DNA from: UBA5216 sp043743335
GTDB taxonomy: Bacteria > Pseudomonadota > Gammaproteobacteria > Burkholderiales > SG8-41
NCBI GenBank assembly: GCA_043743335.1
Contig: JAYTWR010000149.1
Span: 1-64,000, forward strand
Direction: 5' to 3'
Length of the DNA stretch: 64,000 bases
The notes under the pieces are model-generated. The model did not search any database. It saw only the letters and a list, made by a program, of their open reading frames with translations, and was not told the DNA's origin. Below, piece after piece: positions 24,468-33,715 of the stretch (position 1 is its first letter; the number at the start of each line of letters is the position of its first letter). A program made the translations under genes and the position numbers.

Positions 24468-25763
24468 TTACCCGGCAAACGGATGCCGCCGCACAATGGT
24501 TTGCTCGCGATCCGGGCCGGTGGAAACAATGTCGATTGGCACGCCGCACACTTGCTGCATGCGGTTGAGATAGTTTTGCGCTGCCTGGGGCAGTTTTTCA
24601 AATTGCGTGACGCCGACCGTGCTTTCAGACCAGCCGGGCATGTCTTCATACACCGGCTCGCATTGCGCCAGCAGCTCGGCACCGAAGGGTAGGATATCTG
24701 TGGCAACGCCGTTCATGGTGTAGCCCACGCCCAATTGCACGCGTTCCATGCCGTCCATCACGTCGAGCTTCATCATGCACAGGCCCGATACGCCGTTGAT
24801 CTGAATGGCCCGTTTGAGCGCCGCGCCGTCAAACCAGCCGCAGCGCCGTGGCCGACCGGTGGTGGCACCGAACTCATTGCCGCGCTTGGCCAGATACGCG
24901 CCGCGCTCGTCGTGCAATTCGGTGGGAAACGGCCCGGAGCCCACGCGCGTGGTGTAGGCCTTGGTGATGCCCAGCACGTAGTGCAGGTTTTGCGGCCCAA
25001 TACCGGCCCCTGCGGCGGCCCCGCCCGCGACACAATTGCTGGAAGTCACAAACGGATACGTGCCGTGATCGATGTCGAGCAGCGTGCCTTGTGCGCCTTC
25101 AAACAACAGGGGTTTGCCGGCTTGGCTCGCCTCAAACAGCAGGCGTGGCACATCGGCCACCAGCGGCTTGATACGCGCGGCGTAGGCCAAGGTTTCGTCG
25201 AGTGACTTTTGGTAATCGACGGTATCGGCTTTAAGGTAATTTTTCAGAACAAAGTTATGATAATCAAGCACTTCGAGCAGTTTGGCGGCGAAGCGTTCGG
25301 GATGCAGCAGGTCTTGTACGCGGATGCCGCGCCGCGCGACTTTGTCCTCGTATGCTGGGCCGATGCCACGGCCTGTGGTGCCGATTTTGCCGTCACCTTT
25401 GGCTGCTTCGCGTGCGCGATCCAGCGCCACATGGTGCGGCATGATGACCGGACAGGCTTCGCTGATGGCCAAGCGCGAAGTGACGTTGACGCCCATTTTT
25501 TCTAGCGTATCAATTTCTTCAAACAAGGCTGGGGGCGACAACACCACGCCGTTGCCGATGTACACCGCCACCTTGTCGCGCAGAATGCCCGACGGAATCA
25601 GGTGCAGCACGGTCTTTTTGCCGCCAATGACCAGCGTATGACCGGCATTGTGCCCGCCTTGAAAACGCACCACGCCCTGCGCGTGATCGGTCAGCCAATC
25701 GACGATTTTGCCCTTGCCTTCATCGCCCCATTGCGCACCCACCACGACCACGTTTTTCGCCAT
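24468..25763 (-). CDS. purA: adenylosuccinate synthetase
   Basis: The 431-residue GTP-dependent enzyme that converts IMP and aspartate to adenylosuccinate, the first committed step to AMP. It has the P-loop WGDEGKGKIVD at ~11-21, the IMP-binding GHNAGHT, IGTTGRGIGPAYEDKVARRG and GVGPFPTE-like GSGPFPTEL, and the C-terminal NKxD-equivalent. Length and order are normal. It follows hisZ in the hfq-hflX-hflKC-hisZ-purA order usual in Betaproteobacteria. Confidence 0.96.
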   Translation of the reverse strand: MAKNVVVVGAQWGDEGKGKIVDWLTDHAQGVVRFQGGHNAGHTLVIGGKKTVLHLIPSGILRDKVAVYIGNGVVLSPPALFEEIDTLEKMGVNVTSRLAISEACPVIMPHHVALDRAREAAKGDGKIGTTGRGIGPAYEDKVARRGIRVQDLLHPERFAAKLLEVLDYHNFVLKNYLKADTVDYQKSLDETLAYAARIKPLVADVPRLLFEASQAGKPLLFEGAQGTLLDIDHGTYPFVTSSNCVAGGAAAGAGIGPQNLHYVLGITKAYTTRVGSGPFPTELHDERGAYLAKRGNEFGATTGRPRRCGWFDGAALKRAIQINGVSGLCMMKLDVMDGMERVQLGVGYTMNGVATDILPFGAELLAQCEPVYEDMPGWSESTVGVTQFEKLPQAAQNYLNRMQQVCGVPIDIVSTGPDREQTIVRRHPFAG

Positions 25764-25797
25764 GCTTGACGCCTTATGCGTTTCTTTAATTTCTGTT

Positions 25798-25813
25798 TAA
25801 AAACAAATACTTA
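25798..25813 (-). repeat. boundary motif copy 12
   Basis: TAAGTATTTGTTTTTA on the coding strand; its first triplet is the hisZ stop codon. purA follows. Confidence 0.8.
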
Positions 25814-26971
25814 GGAAATATTCTTGGCCACGTTCCACACGCCATCCTGGAGTGCCAGCCGACGGTCGCAGCCGAGCTCGCTGCGCGTGTCCGCATGCCC
25901 AGGCAAGTCAACAATAACAATCTCGCCGCGCGCGCGCAATGCAGCAATGCGCTTTTGCAAGGCCGTGTCGCCCGGCTTGTAGGGTGCCAGCACGCCGGGC
26001 TTGGCACCGCCATTGGGGCGCGCCGAAGCCAGCTCGCGCAAATCCATACTAAAGCCGGTGGCTGCGCGGGCACGCCCAAAGGCTTTGCCGACTTCATCAT
26101 AACGACCGCCGCGTGCCAGCGCGTTGCTCCAACCTTGGGCGTAGGCGGCGAACACCACGCCGCTGTGATAGTGATAGCCGCGCAGCTCCGCCAAATCAAA
26201 GCGGATTTTGGCAAGATCGCCCACAGCATCCGACAGGCGCGTTAAATCGCGTAAGGCGTTGCGGATTTCAGGATAACCGGGCAAGCGCTTGGTGGCGGCA
26301 ACCAGAGCCTCACGGCCCCCATACAAATCCGGCAGCGCGGTCAGCGCATCGCGTGTGGTGCGATCCAATTTTTGCGTTAAGGCGCGCAAAGAAGGCACAT
26401 CCTTCAGTTGCATGGCGTGAAACAAATCGGATTCCAGCGCCGCGCCGATTTTCGCCCGGCGCACTACTGCACGGAATATTGCCACATGCCCCAAGTCGAG
26501 ATGCGCTTCGGTGATGCCCGACGCGGCCATCGCCTGCATCATCAGGCGCTCTACCTCAATGTCACTTTCGACGCCACTGTGGCCGTAAATTTCTGCGCCG
26601 ATTTGCAGCGGCTCGCGCGTGCGATTGAGTTCCGACGGCAGCGTGTGCAGCACGCTACCGGCGTAACACAGGCGCGTGACGCCCTTGCGGTTGAGCAAAT
26701 GTGCGTCGATGCGCGCCACCTGCGGCGTGATGTCGGCGCGCACGCCCAGCATACGCCCTGACAGTTGATCCACCAGCTTAAAGGTGCGTAAATCGAGATC
26801 ATGGCCTGTGCCGGTGAGCAAGGAATCGACGTATTCCAGCAGCGGTGGCATCACCAGTTGATAGCCATGTACCGCGAACAGATCGAGTATCGTGCGGCGC
26901 AAGCGCTCAATGCGCGCCGCCTCTGCGGGCAAAATGTCTTCAACGTATTCGGGTAACAGCCAGGTACGCAT
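25811..26971 (-). CDS. hisZ: ATP phosphoribosyltransferase regulatory subunit
   Basis: A 386-residue paralogue of class II histidyl-tRNA synthetase that pairs with a short-form HisG to make the first enzyme of histidine synthesis. It has motif 1-like LPEYVEDILPAEAARIERLRRTILDLFAVHGYQLVMPPLLEY and LVDQLSGRMLGVRADITPQVARIDAH, lacks the tRNA-binding domain, and ends DLPGHADTRSELGCDRRLALQDGVWNVAKNIS. Its presence predicts a short HisG elsewhere in the genome. Confidence 0.95.
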   Translation of the reverse strand: MRTWLLPEYVEDILPAEAARIERLRRTILDLFAVHGYQLVMPPLLEYVDSLLTGTGHDLDLRTFKLVDQLSGRMLGVRADITPQVARIDAHLLNRKGVTRLCYAGSVLHTLPSELNRTREPLQIGAEIYGHSGVESDIEVERLMMQAMAASGITEAHLDLGHVAIFRAVVRRAKIGAALESDLFHAMQLKDVPSLRALTQKLDRTTRDALTALPDLYGGREALVAATKRLPGYPEIRNALRDLTRLSDAVGDLAKIRFDLAELRGYHYHSGVVFAAYAQGWSNALARGGRYDEVGKAFGRARAATGFSMDLRELASARPNGGAKPGVLAPYKPGDTALQKRIAALRARGEIVIVDLPGHADTRSELGCDRRLALQDGVWNVAKNIS

Positions 26972-26979
26972 GGCGGCAA

Positions 26980-27171
26980 TCAGACCTTCACTAAAAATAG
27001 CAGCAGCAGCCCGATAATCATCGAGGTCAACCCAAAGAAGCGAATTTGTCCGTCGGTCAATTCGGTCAATCGGCGAAACGCATCACGCCAGATGCCGGGC
27101 GCCAAAAACGGCAGCATGCCCTCGATCACCAGCATCAAAGCCACTGCGGTGAGGAGCAGTTGTGTGTTCAT
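26980..27171 (-). CDS. DUF2065 family membrane protein
   Basis: A 63-residue protein with two membrane helices (LLLTAVALMLVIEGMLPFLAPGIW and FGLTSMIIGLLLLFLVKV) around the conserved WRDAFRRLTELTDGQIRFFG. This is the DUF2065 (YjeT-like) family, usually found beside hflC and hisZ/purA. It starts 51 bases after hflC and ends 8 bases before hisZ, so it is in the same operon. Its function is unknown. Confidence 0.9.
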   Translation of the reverse strand: MNTQLLLTAVALMLVIEGMLPFLAPGIWRDAFRRLTELTDGQIRFFGLTSMIIGLLLLFLVKV

Positions 27172-27222
27172 GAAAAAATTGACGGGCGATGGCGGCGTGC
27201 CAAGCGACGGGCTTGACGCCCG

Positions 27223-28110
27223 TTATTTGCCGGCCCGTCCGCCGGACTTGAAATACTTGAAGAAGTCAGAGTTCGGGTCTAACACCAGCACGTCCGATTT
27301 GCCCTTAAAGCTGGCCTTGTAAGCATCCAGGCTGCGATAGAAGGCGTAAAACTCCGGGCTTTGCTCGTAGGCCTTGGCGTAAATAGCCGCGGCCTTGGCG
27401 TCGCCCTCACCCTTAATTTTTTGTGCCTCGCGGTAGGCATCAGCCACGATAAACGCACGCGCTTTGTCGGCTTCGGCGCGAATTTTTTCGGATTCCGCCG
27501 CACCGGTGGAACGCAGCTCGTTGGCCACGCGGGTACGCTCGGCCACCATACGCTGGTAGACCGAATCGGTAACGCTTTCGGGCAAGTCAACCCGCTTCAG
27601 ACGCACGTCAAGCACTTCGATGCCGATTTTGCTGGCGTCTTCGCTGGCTTTTTTGCGCATCAAATCCATGATCTTGTCGCGCTCGCCGGACACCACGTCG
27701 TGTACCGTGCGGCGGCCAAATTCGGCGCGCAATCCTTCGTTAATGGTTTGCAGCAGGCGCGTTGCCGCCTGCGACTCACCGCCGCCGCCGCCGACGATAC
27801 TGACATAGTACTGGCGCACATCGGAAATACGCCACTTGATAAACAAATCAACTTGGACGTTTTTCTTCTCAGAGGTCAGAAAAAGCTGCGGCTCTGGTGT
27901 ATCAATGGTCAGAATGCGCACGTCAAAATAGCGCACATTGTCGAGCAGCGGAATCTTGAAAAACAACCCCGGTTCTTTTTTGACGCTGATGACTTCGCCC
28001 AAGCGGAACACAATCGCGTTCTGGCGCTGATCGACAATAAACATCGAGGTAAAGGCGGCGATGGCCACGCCGATTACCCCGTACAACAAGACAGTAATGG
28101 GTTTGTTCAT
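27223..28110 (-). CDS. hflC: HflC, regulator of FtsH protease
   Basis: A 295-residue SPFH/band 7 protein with one N-terminal membrane helix (ITVLLYGVIGVAIAAFTSMFIV) and a large periplasmic part. With HflK it forms a cage around the FtsH protease and restrains its activity on membrane substrates. The coiled-coil segment rich in Ala/Glu/Arg (RVANELRSTGAAESEKIRAEADKARAFIVADAYREAQ) is typical. Its start overlaps the hflK stop by four bases, indicating translational coupling. Confidence 0.95.
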   Translation of the reverse strand: MNKPITVLLYGVIGVAIAAFTSMFIVDQRQNAIVFRLGEVISVKKEPGLFFKIPLLDNVRYFDVRILTIDTPEPQLFLTSEKKNVQVDLFIKWRISDVRQYYVSIVGGGGGESQAATRLLQTINEGLRAEFGRRTVHDVVSGERDKIMDLMRKKASEDASKIGIEVLDVRLKRVDLPESVTDSVYQRMVAERTRVANELRSTGAAESEKIRAEADKARAFIVADAYREAQKIKGEGDAKAAAIYAKAYEQSPEFYAFYRSLDAYKASFKGKSDVLVLDPNSDFFKYFKSGGRAGK

Positions 28111-29375
28111 GGGCGCTGCTCCCGTTCACGCGAGCGGAAAGCATCACGGCTGCGCGTCGCGGTGCTGTCGGCGGCAGGCGCTTGTTGCGCGGCCGGCGCG
28201 GCGGCGGTACCTGCTGCAGGGGCCGAAGTGGCTGCGCCCATTTGCATAAGCCGGTCGAGCGGTAAGCTCAATAAATTGTTACCCCCCTTTTCCACCACGA
28301 TTTTGGTGGTATTGCTCATGATCTGCTCCATGGCGTCGAGATACAGACGGTCACGCGTGACCTGCGGCGCGCGTTTGTATTCAGCGACAATCAGGTTAAA
28401 GCGCTCCGCGTCACCGGTGGCTTCCTGCACCACGCGTTGGCGATGGCCCTCTGCCTCTTGCTGCATGCGCGACACCAAGCCTTTGGCCTTGGGCAGAATA
28501 TCATTGGCGTAGGCTTGGCCTTCGTTTTTTTGCCGCTCGCGATCCTGCCCCGCTTTGACCGCATCATCAAACGCCGCTTGCACTTTCTCTGGCGGTTGAG
28601 CGTTTTGCATGTTGAGTTTCTGGATTTGGATGCCGGTTTTGTAACGATCCAGAATGATCTGCATCAGCTTGTGTACTTTGTCCTGCACGTCGGCGCGGCC
28701 CTGCTGCACCACGTAGTCCATGGTGCTTTTACCCACCACTTCGCGAATGGCGGTTTCTGCTGCTTGCAACACCGAGTCATCCGGCGAGCGGTTTTCAAAC
28801 AAGTAATCTTTGGGGCTTTTCAGCACATATTGCACGGCAAACTGCACATCGACGATGTTCTCGTCGTCGGTCAGCATCAACGATTCTTTCAGCACTTTGC
28901 TTTTGACGTTGTTGCGGTAACCCACTTCGACGCTGCGCACTTGAGAAACATTCACCACTTGCCGCGATTCCACCGGATACGGCATATGCCAGCGCAAGCC
29001 CGGCCCGGTAATCTCAGAATATTTGCCCAAACGCAGTACCACGCCATTCTGACCTTCGTTGACGATGTAAAAGCCGCTGGCGATCCAGATGCCCAAGACC
29101 AACGCCGCCAGCACAATCGCACCGCCGCCCAGTTGCCGCGGCCCGATGGGCGTGGGTGCTTCGCCGCCGGAACGACCGTTGCCGCCGCCCTTACCAAACA
29201 GGCCGCCGAATTTCTTCTGGAAATTGCGCCAAACTTCTTCGAGGTCAGGGGGGCCCTGATTGCCGCCACTGGGCTTTTTGCCCCATTGCGGATCGTTGAG
29301 CGACATCACCGCATGGAGCACGCGGGCCACGCCGTGGCGCATCGTTACATTAAGGGATTGCACGAAACCTGCCAT
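28107..29375 (-). CDS. hflK: HflK, regulator of FtsH protease
   Basis: A 422-residue partner of HflC. It has a cytoplasmic Gly/Pro-rich N-terminus (KKPSGGNQGPPDLEEVWRNFQKKFGGLFGKGGGNGRSGG), one membrane helix (GGGAIVLAALVLGIWIASGFYIV), the SPFH domain, and an Ala/Pro-rich C-terminus. The conserved DLEEVWRNFQ is diagnostic of HflK. The first ~24 residues (MAGFVQSLNVTMRHG...) are unusual, so translation may begin at MSLNDPQWGKKPSG, residue 24. Confidence 0.93.
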   Translation of the reverse strand: MAGFVQSLNVTMRHGVARVLHAVMSLNDPQWGKKPSGGNQGPPDLEEVWRNFQKKFGGLFGKGGGNGRSGGEAPTPIGPRQLGGGAIVLAALVLGIWIASGFYIVNEGQNGVVLRLGKYSEITGPGLRWHMPYPVESRQVVNVSQVRSVEVGYRNNVKSKVLKESLMLTDDENIVDVQFAVQYVLKSPKDYLFENRSPDDSVLQAAETAIREVVGKSTMDYVVQQGRADVQDKVHKLMQIILDRYKTGIQIQKLNMQNAQPPEKVQAAFDDAVKAGQDRERQKNEGQAYANDILPKAKGLVSRMQQEAEGHRQRVVQEATGDAERFNLIVAEYKRAPQVTRDRLYLDAMEQIMSNTTKIVVEKGGNNLLSLPLDRLMQMGAATSAPAAGTAAAPAAQQAPAADSTATRSRDAFRSREREQRP

Positions 29376-29482
29376 GGAAAGTGGTTACTGGATTGACGCG
29401 GTGGGGGATGACTTAACGGGATTCAACAAGACTCAACGGGACTCAAAGCACTAGATGGCTACGACGGCGATGGTTTTCAAGG

Positions 29483-30625
29483 TCAGGCTGCGGCCACGCG
29501 GTGGCTATCCACCGTATCGGCCGCCGTAGCCGAAAATGCGGCCTCGGCGATCTGCCCCAGCGCATTCCTCAATAAATCAAGGCCTTGGCCCTTTTCTGCG
29601 CTGATCCAAACGCGCGCAATCTTACCATATTCGTCCGTTTCAACCCGTGCCAGCAGCGCCGTCAAATCGATTTTGTTGTAGACCAGCACCTGCGGAATGG
29701 CATCAGCGCCGATTTCCTTTAAAACGAGGTTCACCGCCTCGATTTGAGCGTCGCGATCAGCGCTGCTGGCATCCACCACGTGTAGCAGCACGTCCGCATG
29801 CACCGTTTCTTCCAGCGTCGCGCGGAATGCCGCCACCAGCATGTGCGGCAACCGCCGAATAAAGCCTACGGTGTCAGACAGCACCACGCCCGCAGATGCA
29901 CCGGTGTGTACCTTACGCGTGGTGGTATCCAGCGTGGCAAATAGCTGATTGGCGGCGTAGACGTCGGCGCGTGTCAGGGTATTAAACAAGGTGGATTTAC
30001 CCGCGTTGGTGTAGCCCACCAGCGACACTGACAAGACATGCGCCCGATTACGCGAGCGCCGCTGTACCGCGCGCTGCGCTTCCACTTTGGCCAGTTTTTC
30101 TTTGAGTACTTTGACCCGTTTGGCCAGCAGCCGCCGGTCGGTTTCAAGCTGGGTTTCGCCGGGGCCGCGCATGCCAATGCCGCCCTTTTGCCGCTCCAGG
30201 TGAGTCCAGCCACGCACCAAGCGGGTGGCCAGATGGTCAAGCTGGGCGAGCTCTACTTGCAGCTTGCCTTCAAAGCTGCGCGCGCGCTGGGCAAAAATAT
30301 CGAGTATCAAGCTGGTGCGGTCGATGACCCGGCAGTTCAGGCGCTTTTCCAGATTTCTCTCTTGCACCGGGGATAACTCATGATTAAAAACAACGAGTTG
30401 CGAGTTTGTTGCCGCCACGGCCTCGGCGATTTGATCAACCTTGCCTTTGCCGGCATAAAGCGCCGGATCGGGGCGGTCACGCTTGCCGTGGATGATGTCT
30501 TTGGTTTTGACCCCCGCGCTCGACACCAGAAGCTGAATTTCGGCAAGGCTTTCGGCGAAATCGTCGTCGCCGAAATCGAGCGCTACCACCACCGCGTCCG
30601 TGCTGCTGCTAGGACGATCAAACAT
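29483..30625 (-). CDS. hflX: ribosome-associated GTPase HflX
   Basis: A 380-residue Obg-HflX class GTPase that splits stalled or heat-damaged ribosomes. The HflX N-terminal domain carries GKGKVDQIAEAV and NHELSPVQERNLEKRLNCRVIDRTSLILDIFAQRARSFEGKLQVELAQL. The linker has GIGMRGPGETQLETDRR. The G domain follows with G1 GYTNAGKST (204-212), G3 DTVGF (251-255) and G4 NKID (317-320). It is downstream of hfq and upstream of hflK, the standard order. Confidence 0.95.
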   Translation of the reverse strand: MFDRPSSSTDAVVVALDFGDDDFAESLAEIQLLVSSAGVKTKDIIHGKRDRPDPALYAGKGKVDQIAEAVAATNSQLVVFNHELSPVQERNLEKRLNCRVIDRTSLILDIFAQRARSFEGKLQVELAQLDHLATRLVRGWTHLERQKGGIGMRGPGETQLETDRRLLAKRVKVLKEKLAKVEAQRAVQRRSRNRAHVLSVSLVGYTNAGKSTLFNTLTRADVYAANQLFATLDTTTRKVHTGASAGVVLSDTVGFIRRLPHMLVAAFRATLEETVHADVLLHVVDASSADRDAQIEAVNLVLKEIGADAIPQVLVYNKIDLTALLARVETDEYGKIARVWISAEKGQGLDLLRNALGQIAEAAFSATAADTVDSHRVAAA

Positions 30626-30690
30626 CCGCAGCCCTACGTGGTTTCAGGTTCTGCAGGGGGAAAACCTGCGCCAAACGGTGCTTCAAATGG

Positions 30691-30927
30691 CTATTCGCCG
30701 GTGTCGTCAGAGGGAATAGACACCGCACGCGCAGGCACCACTGTGGAAATGGCGTGTTTGTAGACCATTTGGGTGACGGTGTTTTTGAGCAGCACCACAT
30801 ACTGGTCGAACGATTCAACTTGGCCTTGCAGCTTGATGCCGTTTACCAAGTAAATCGACACGGGGATATGTTCCTTGCGCAGCACATTGAGGAACGGGTC
30901 TTGTAACAACTGCCCTTTATTGCTCAT
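30691..30927 (-). CDS. hfq: RNA chaperone Hfq
   Basis: A 78-residue Sm-like protein with the complete Hfq signature: GQLLQDPFLNVLRKEHIPVSIYLVNGIKLQGQVESFDQYVVLLKN (Sm1) and YKHAISTVVP (Sm2). It forms hexamers that pair small RNAs with mRNAs. The C-terminal tail after Sm2 is short. It heads the hfl operon. Confidence 0.97.
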   Translation of the reverse strand: MSNKGQLLQDPFLNVLRKEHIPVSIYLVNGIKLQGQVESFDQYVVLLKNTVTQMVYKHAISTVVPARAVSIPSDDTGE

Positions 30928-31124
30928 GATGACCTCGCATTTTCTAATTATTCCTCGCTACTCTACCGTAGAAAACCATTTTGCGCCATAGGGTTACGAA
31001 TGACATGCCCAGTACGGAAAACCACGGGGTGAGCCGCGAACGGAGCAAGAAAGTCGTCACGGATGCAGTATCATTGAACGTGTTCACATTGTTAATGCCG
31101 TAGGTCAGTACGGCCCAGCCTAAC

Positions 31125-33692
31125 TTGATACACACCTCAATCAGCAGGAAGGTAGCCTTTGGCGCTGGCGTCATTGTTTTGCTCGCCGTATTCGCCATGG
31201 GCACCACCTATTTCATGGCGGCGGCGGCGATCAAGGCACTGCAAGAGTCGAACGAGCTTTATCAGGCGATGCAGACATCGACCGCCGCCATGCAAGTGGA
31301 CACCATGGCGGTAGGTTTTGATGTGCTGCAATATTTCGAAGCGGGCGCGCCGGCGCATCGCCAGTCTTATCAAGAACGCAGCCTACGGCTCGCCCAATTT
31401 GCCGAGCGCTTGCTCTCGCTGGCGCGGTTTCGTGCGTGGCAGGAAATCGGGCCGCTGGTGGCCGAAAAATTGCGGGCATTAGACAAACTCTGTTTAGACC
31501 TTATGGCTCAGCGCGATCAGGGCCAATCCGCTTCGGCGCAGCATGAAAACGTTGCCAAGCTGTTGAAATTACAGCAAGAAACGGTCGAGCTGGTCGGCAC
31601 TCGTATCAAACCCAAATTGAAGGTACTGAGCAACGAGGCTGAAAACAAAGCCGGCAACGTAATGATGTGGGTGTTTTTTCTGGCGGGCGGCACGTCGCTA
31701 CTGCTGTCGCTGTTGGCAGTCTTCGCGGGCCATTACGTCAGGCGCGCCATTGTCAAACCGGTGCAGCAGCTCGCGGCAAGCGCCAACACCGTGGCCAGCG
31801 GTGATTTGAGCCATCGCGTCAAGCTCACGGCGGACGCCGAGTATATGGCGCTGGCGCGAGACTTCAACAACATGGTCACGCAGTTGCAAATCACCACCGT
31901 GTCCAAAACCATGCATGAAGATCAGGCGACTCAACTACGCGCCTTGCTCGATGGCGTGCGCGATTACGCCATATTTTCCGTTGACGATGAAGGCTATGTC
32001 ACGAGCTGGAACAGCGCCAGCACGCGCATTCTGGGCTATCAGGCCAAAGAAATGGAAGGCGTTTCCTTTGCCCGCATCTTCAAAAATACCACCGAGGCGC
32101 GTGAAATCCGCGACGAAGGTTTTGCAGCCATTAAGGCGACTGGCCGTTTTGAAACCGATACCCATTTGATTAATGCCAGCGGCACGGAATTTGAAGCCAA
32201 CCTCGTTGTCACGCCCCTCAGCGCCGTCACCGGTGACGCCAAGGGTTATTCGGTCGTAGTGCGTGACATCACCGAGCGCATGAAAACCGAGCGCCATATC
32301 GAGCAATTGGCGACGCGCGATCCCCTGACAGGCTTGTCCAACCGCAGCATGCTGATGGCGCAAATGTCAGCGGCGATTGCCCGTGCATCGCGCGCGCAAT
32401 CACAACTGGTGGTGATGTTTATCGATTTGGATCGCTTCAAGATCATCAACGATACGCTGGGCCACACCGCCGGTGACGAGCTGCTGATCGAGTGCGCCAA
32501 GCGCCTGACCGACTGCGTGCGCGAGGATGATGTGGTGGCGCGGCTCGGTGGCGATGAGTTTGTGGTGCTGCTGTCCGGCGCAACCGGCGCTGCGAGCATT
32601 ACGCCGATTGTGGATCGCATGCTCAAGTTGCTGACGACACCCTATCACTTGCGCGGCAATGACGCACAGACTTCCGCCAGCATCGGCATTTGCGTCTATC
32701 CCGCCGATGGCAGCGATGTCGCCACGCTGATGAAAAATGCCGACATTGCGATGTACCACGCCAAGGCATTGGGTCGCAACAACTACCAGTTCTACGAAGA
32801 AGAAATGAACCAGCGCATGTTAAAGCGCACACAACTCGAACGTGAGCTGCGCGCGGCGCTGGAGAACGGCGAATTCGCCCTGTTTTATCAGCCGCAGGTT
32901 GTCGTGGAGACCGGCGCTATCCAGGGCGCTGAGTCGTTGATCCGCTGGCACCACCCGACGCGAGGATTGGTGTCGCCAGCCGAATTCATTCCCGTGGCCG
33001 AAGAAACTGGCCTAATCATCCCCTTGGGCGAGTGGATACTCGATCATGCCTGCCGCACGATTAAAACGTGGCACGAAAATGGCGTGAATATCCCCTACAT
33101 TGTCGTCAACGTTTCAGCGGCGCAACTGAGCAATGATCTGGTGAGCTCTGTGCGCCAAGCCTTGGTCACGCACGGTATTGCGGCCAGTTGGCTGATGCTC
33201 GAAATCACTGAAACCATGCTCATGGAGCGTGTCGAAGAAGCCATTTTGATCTTGCGCCGCATACGCGAGCTTGGCATACGCATCGCCATGGACGACTTCG
33301 GCACCGGGTACTCATCGCTCAGCGTGCTGCAACGCCTGCCGCTGGATACGCTCAAAATCGACCGCAGCTTTGTCAGCGCCATTGACGACGAGACCGACAA
33401 CGCGCGCGCCGTGGCCATCATCGGTGCGATCATCGCCATCGCCAAAGAGCTCAATCTCAGCGTCGTGGCGGAAGGCGTCGAAACGCCCACGCAATTGGCG
33501 TTTCTGCGCACCCTCAATTGCGATACCTATCAGGGCTACCTCTACAGCAAGCCCATCGATACCATTGCCATGGAAGCCCAGTATTCAGCACCGGCAAAAT
33601 CTGTGCTGGAAGACGCCCAAGGTCGCGCCATTACCATGACGGTCAAGGTTAACCTCGAACTCTCTACTGAGGAAATTCAGTTAAGTGTTTGA
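31125..33692 (+). CDS. membrane GGDEF/EAL protein with HAMP and PAS domains
   Basis: An 855-residue cyclic-di-GMP enzyme. It has a membrane helix (~11-33), a ~140-residue periplasmic four-helix sensor, a second helix (MMWVFFLAGGTSLLLSLLAVFAGHYV, ~183-208), HAMP (VKPVQQLAASANTVASGDLSHRV), PAS (LLDGVRDYAIFSVDDEGYVTSWNSAS...), a GGDEF domain with intact GGDEF in ARLGGDEFVVLL, and an EAL domain. The EAL motif itself reads ESLIRW, but DDFGTG, KIDRSF and AEGVET are intact. Both activities are possible. The only plausible start is TTG 31125, without a Shine-Dalgarno. The stop TGA lies inside a boundary motif. Confidence 0.9.
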   Translation: MIHTSISRKVAFGAGVIVLLAVFAMGTTYFMAAAAIKALQESNELYQAMQTSTAAMQVDTMAVGFDVLQYFEAGAPAHRQSYQERSLRLAQFAERLLSLARFRAWQEIGPLVAEKLRALDKLCLDLMAQRDQGQSASAQHENVAKLLKLQQETVELVGTRIKPKLKVLSNEAENKAGNVMMWVFFLAGGTSLLLSLLAVFAGHYVRRAIVKPVQQLAASANTVASGDLSHRVKLTADAEYMALARDFNNMVTQLQITTVSKTMHEDQATQLRALLDGVRDYAIFSVDDEGYVTSWNSASTRILGYQAKEMEGVSFARIFKNTTEAREIRDEGFAAIKATGRFETDTHLINASGTEFEANLVVTPLSAVTGDAKGYSVVVRDITERMKTERHIEQLATRDPLTGLSNRSMLMAQMSAAIARASRAQSQLVVMFIDLDRFKIINDTLGHTAGDELLIECAKRLTDCVREDDVVARLGGDEFVVLLSGATGAASITPIVDRMLKLLTTPYHLRGNDAQTSASIGICVYPADGSDVATLMKNADIAMYHAKALGRNNYQFYEEEMNQRMLKRTQLERELRAALENGEFALFYQPQVVVETGAIQGAESLIRWHHPTRGLVSPAEFIPVAEETGLIIPLGEWILDHACRTIKTWHENGVNIPYIVVNVSAAQLSNDLVSSVRQALVTHGIAASWLMLEITETMLMERVEEAILILRRIRELGIRIAMDDFGTGYSSLSVLQRLPLDTLKIDRSFVSAIDDETDNARAVAIIGAIIAIAKELNLSVVAEGVETPTQLAFLRTLNCDTYQGYLYSKPIDTIAMEAQYSAPAKSVLEDAQGRAITMTVKVNLELSTEEIQLSV

Positions 33693-33697
33693 TTTTA
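33682..33697 (+). repeat. boundary motif copy 13
   Basis: TAAGTGTTTGATTTTA; the TGA at 33690-33692 inside it is the stop of the GGDEF/EAL gene. Confidence 0.8.
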
Positions 33698-33715
33698 TTG
33701 ATAATTTTAAACGAA

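Noticed and set aside
30944..31207. 87-residue minus-strand frame upstream of hfq
   Set aside because: It has no ribosome site or recognisable motif and overlaps the start of the GGDEF/EAL gene.
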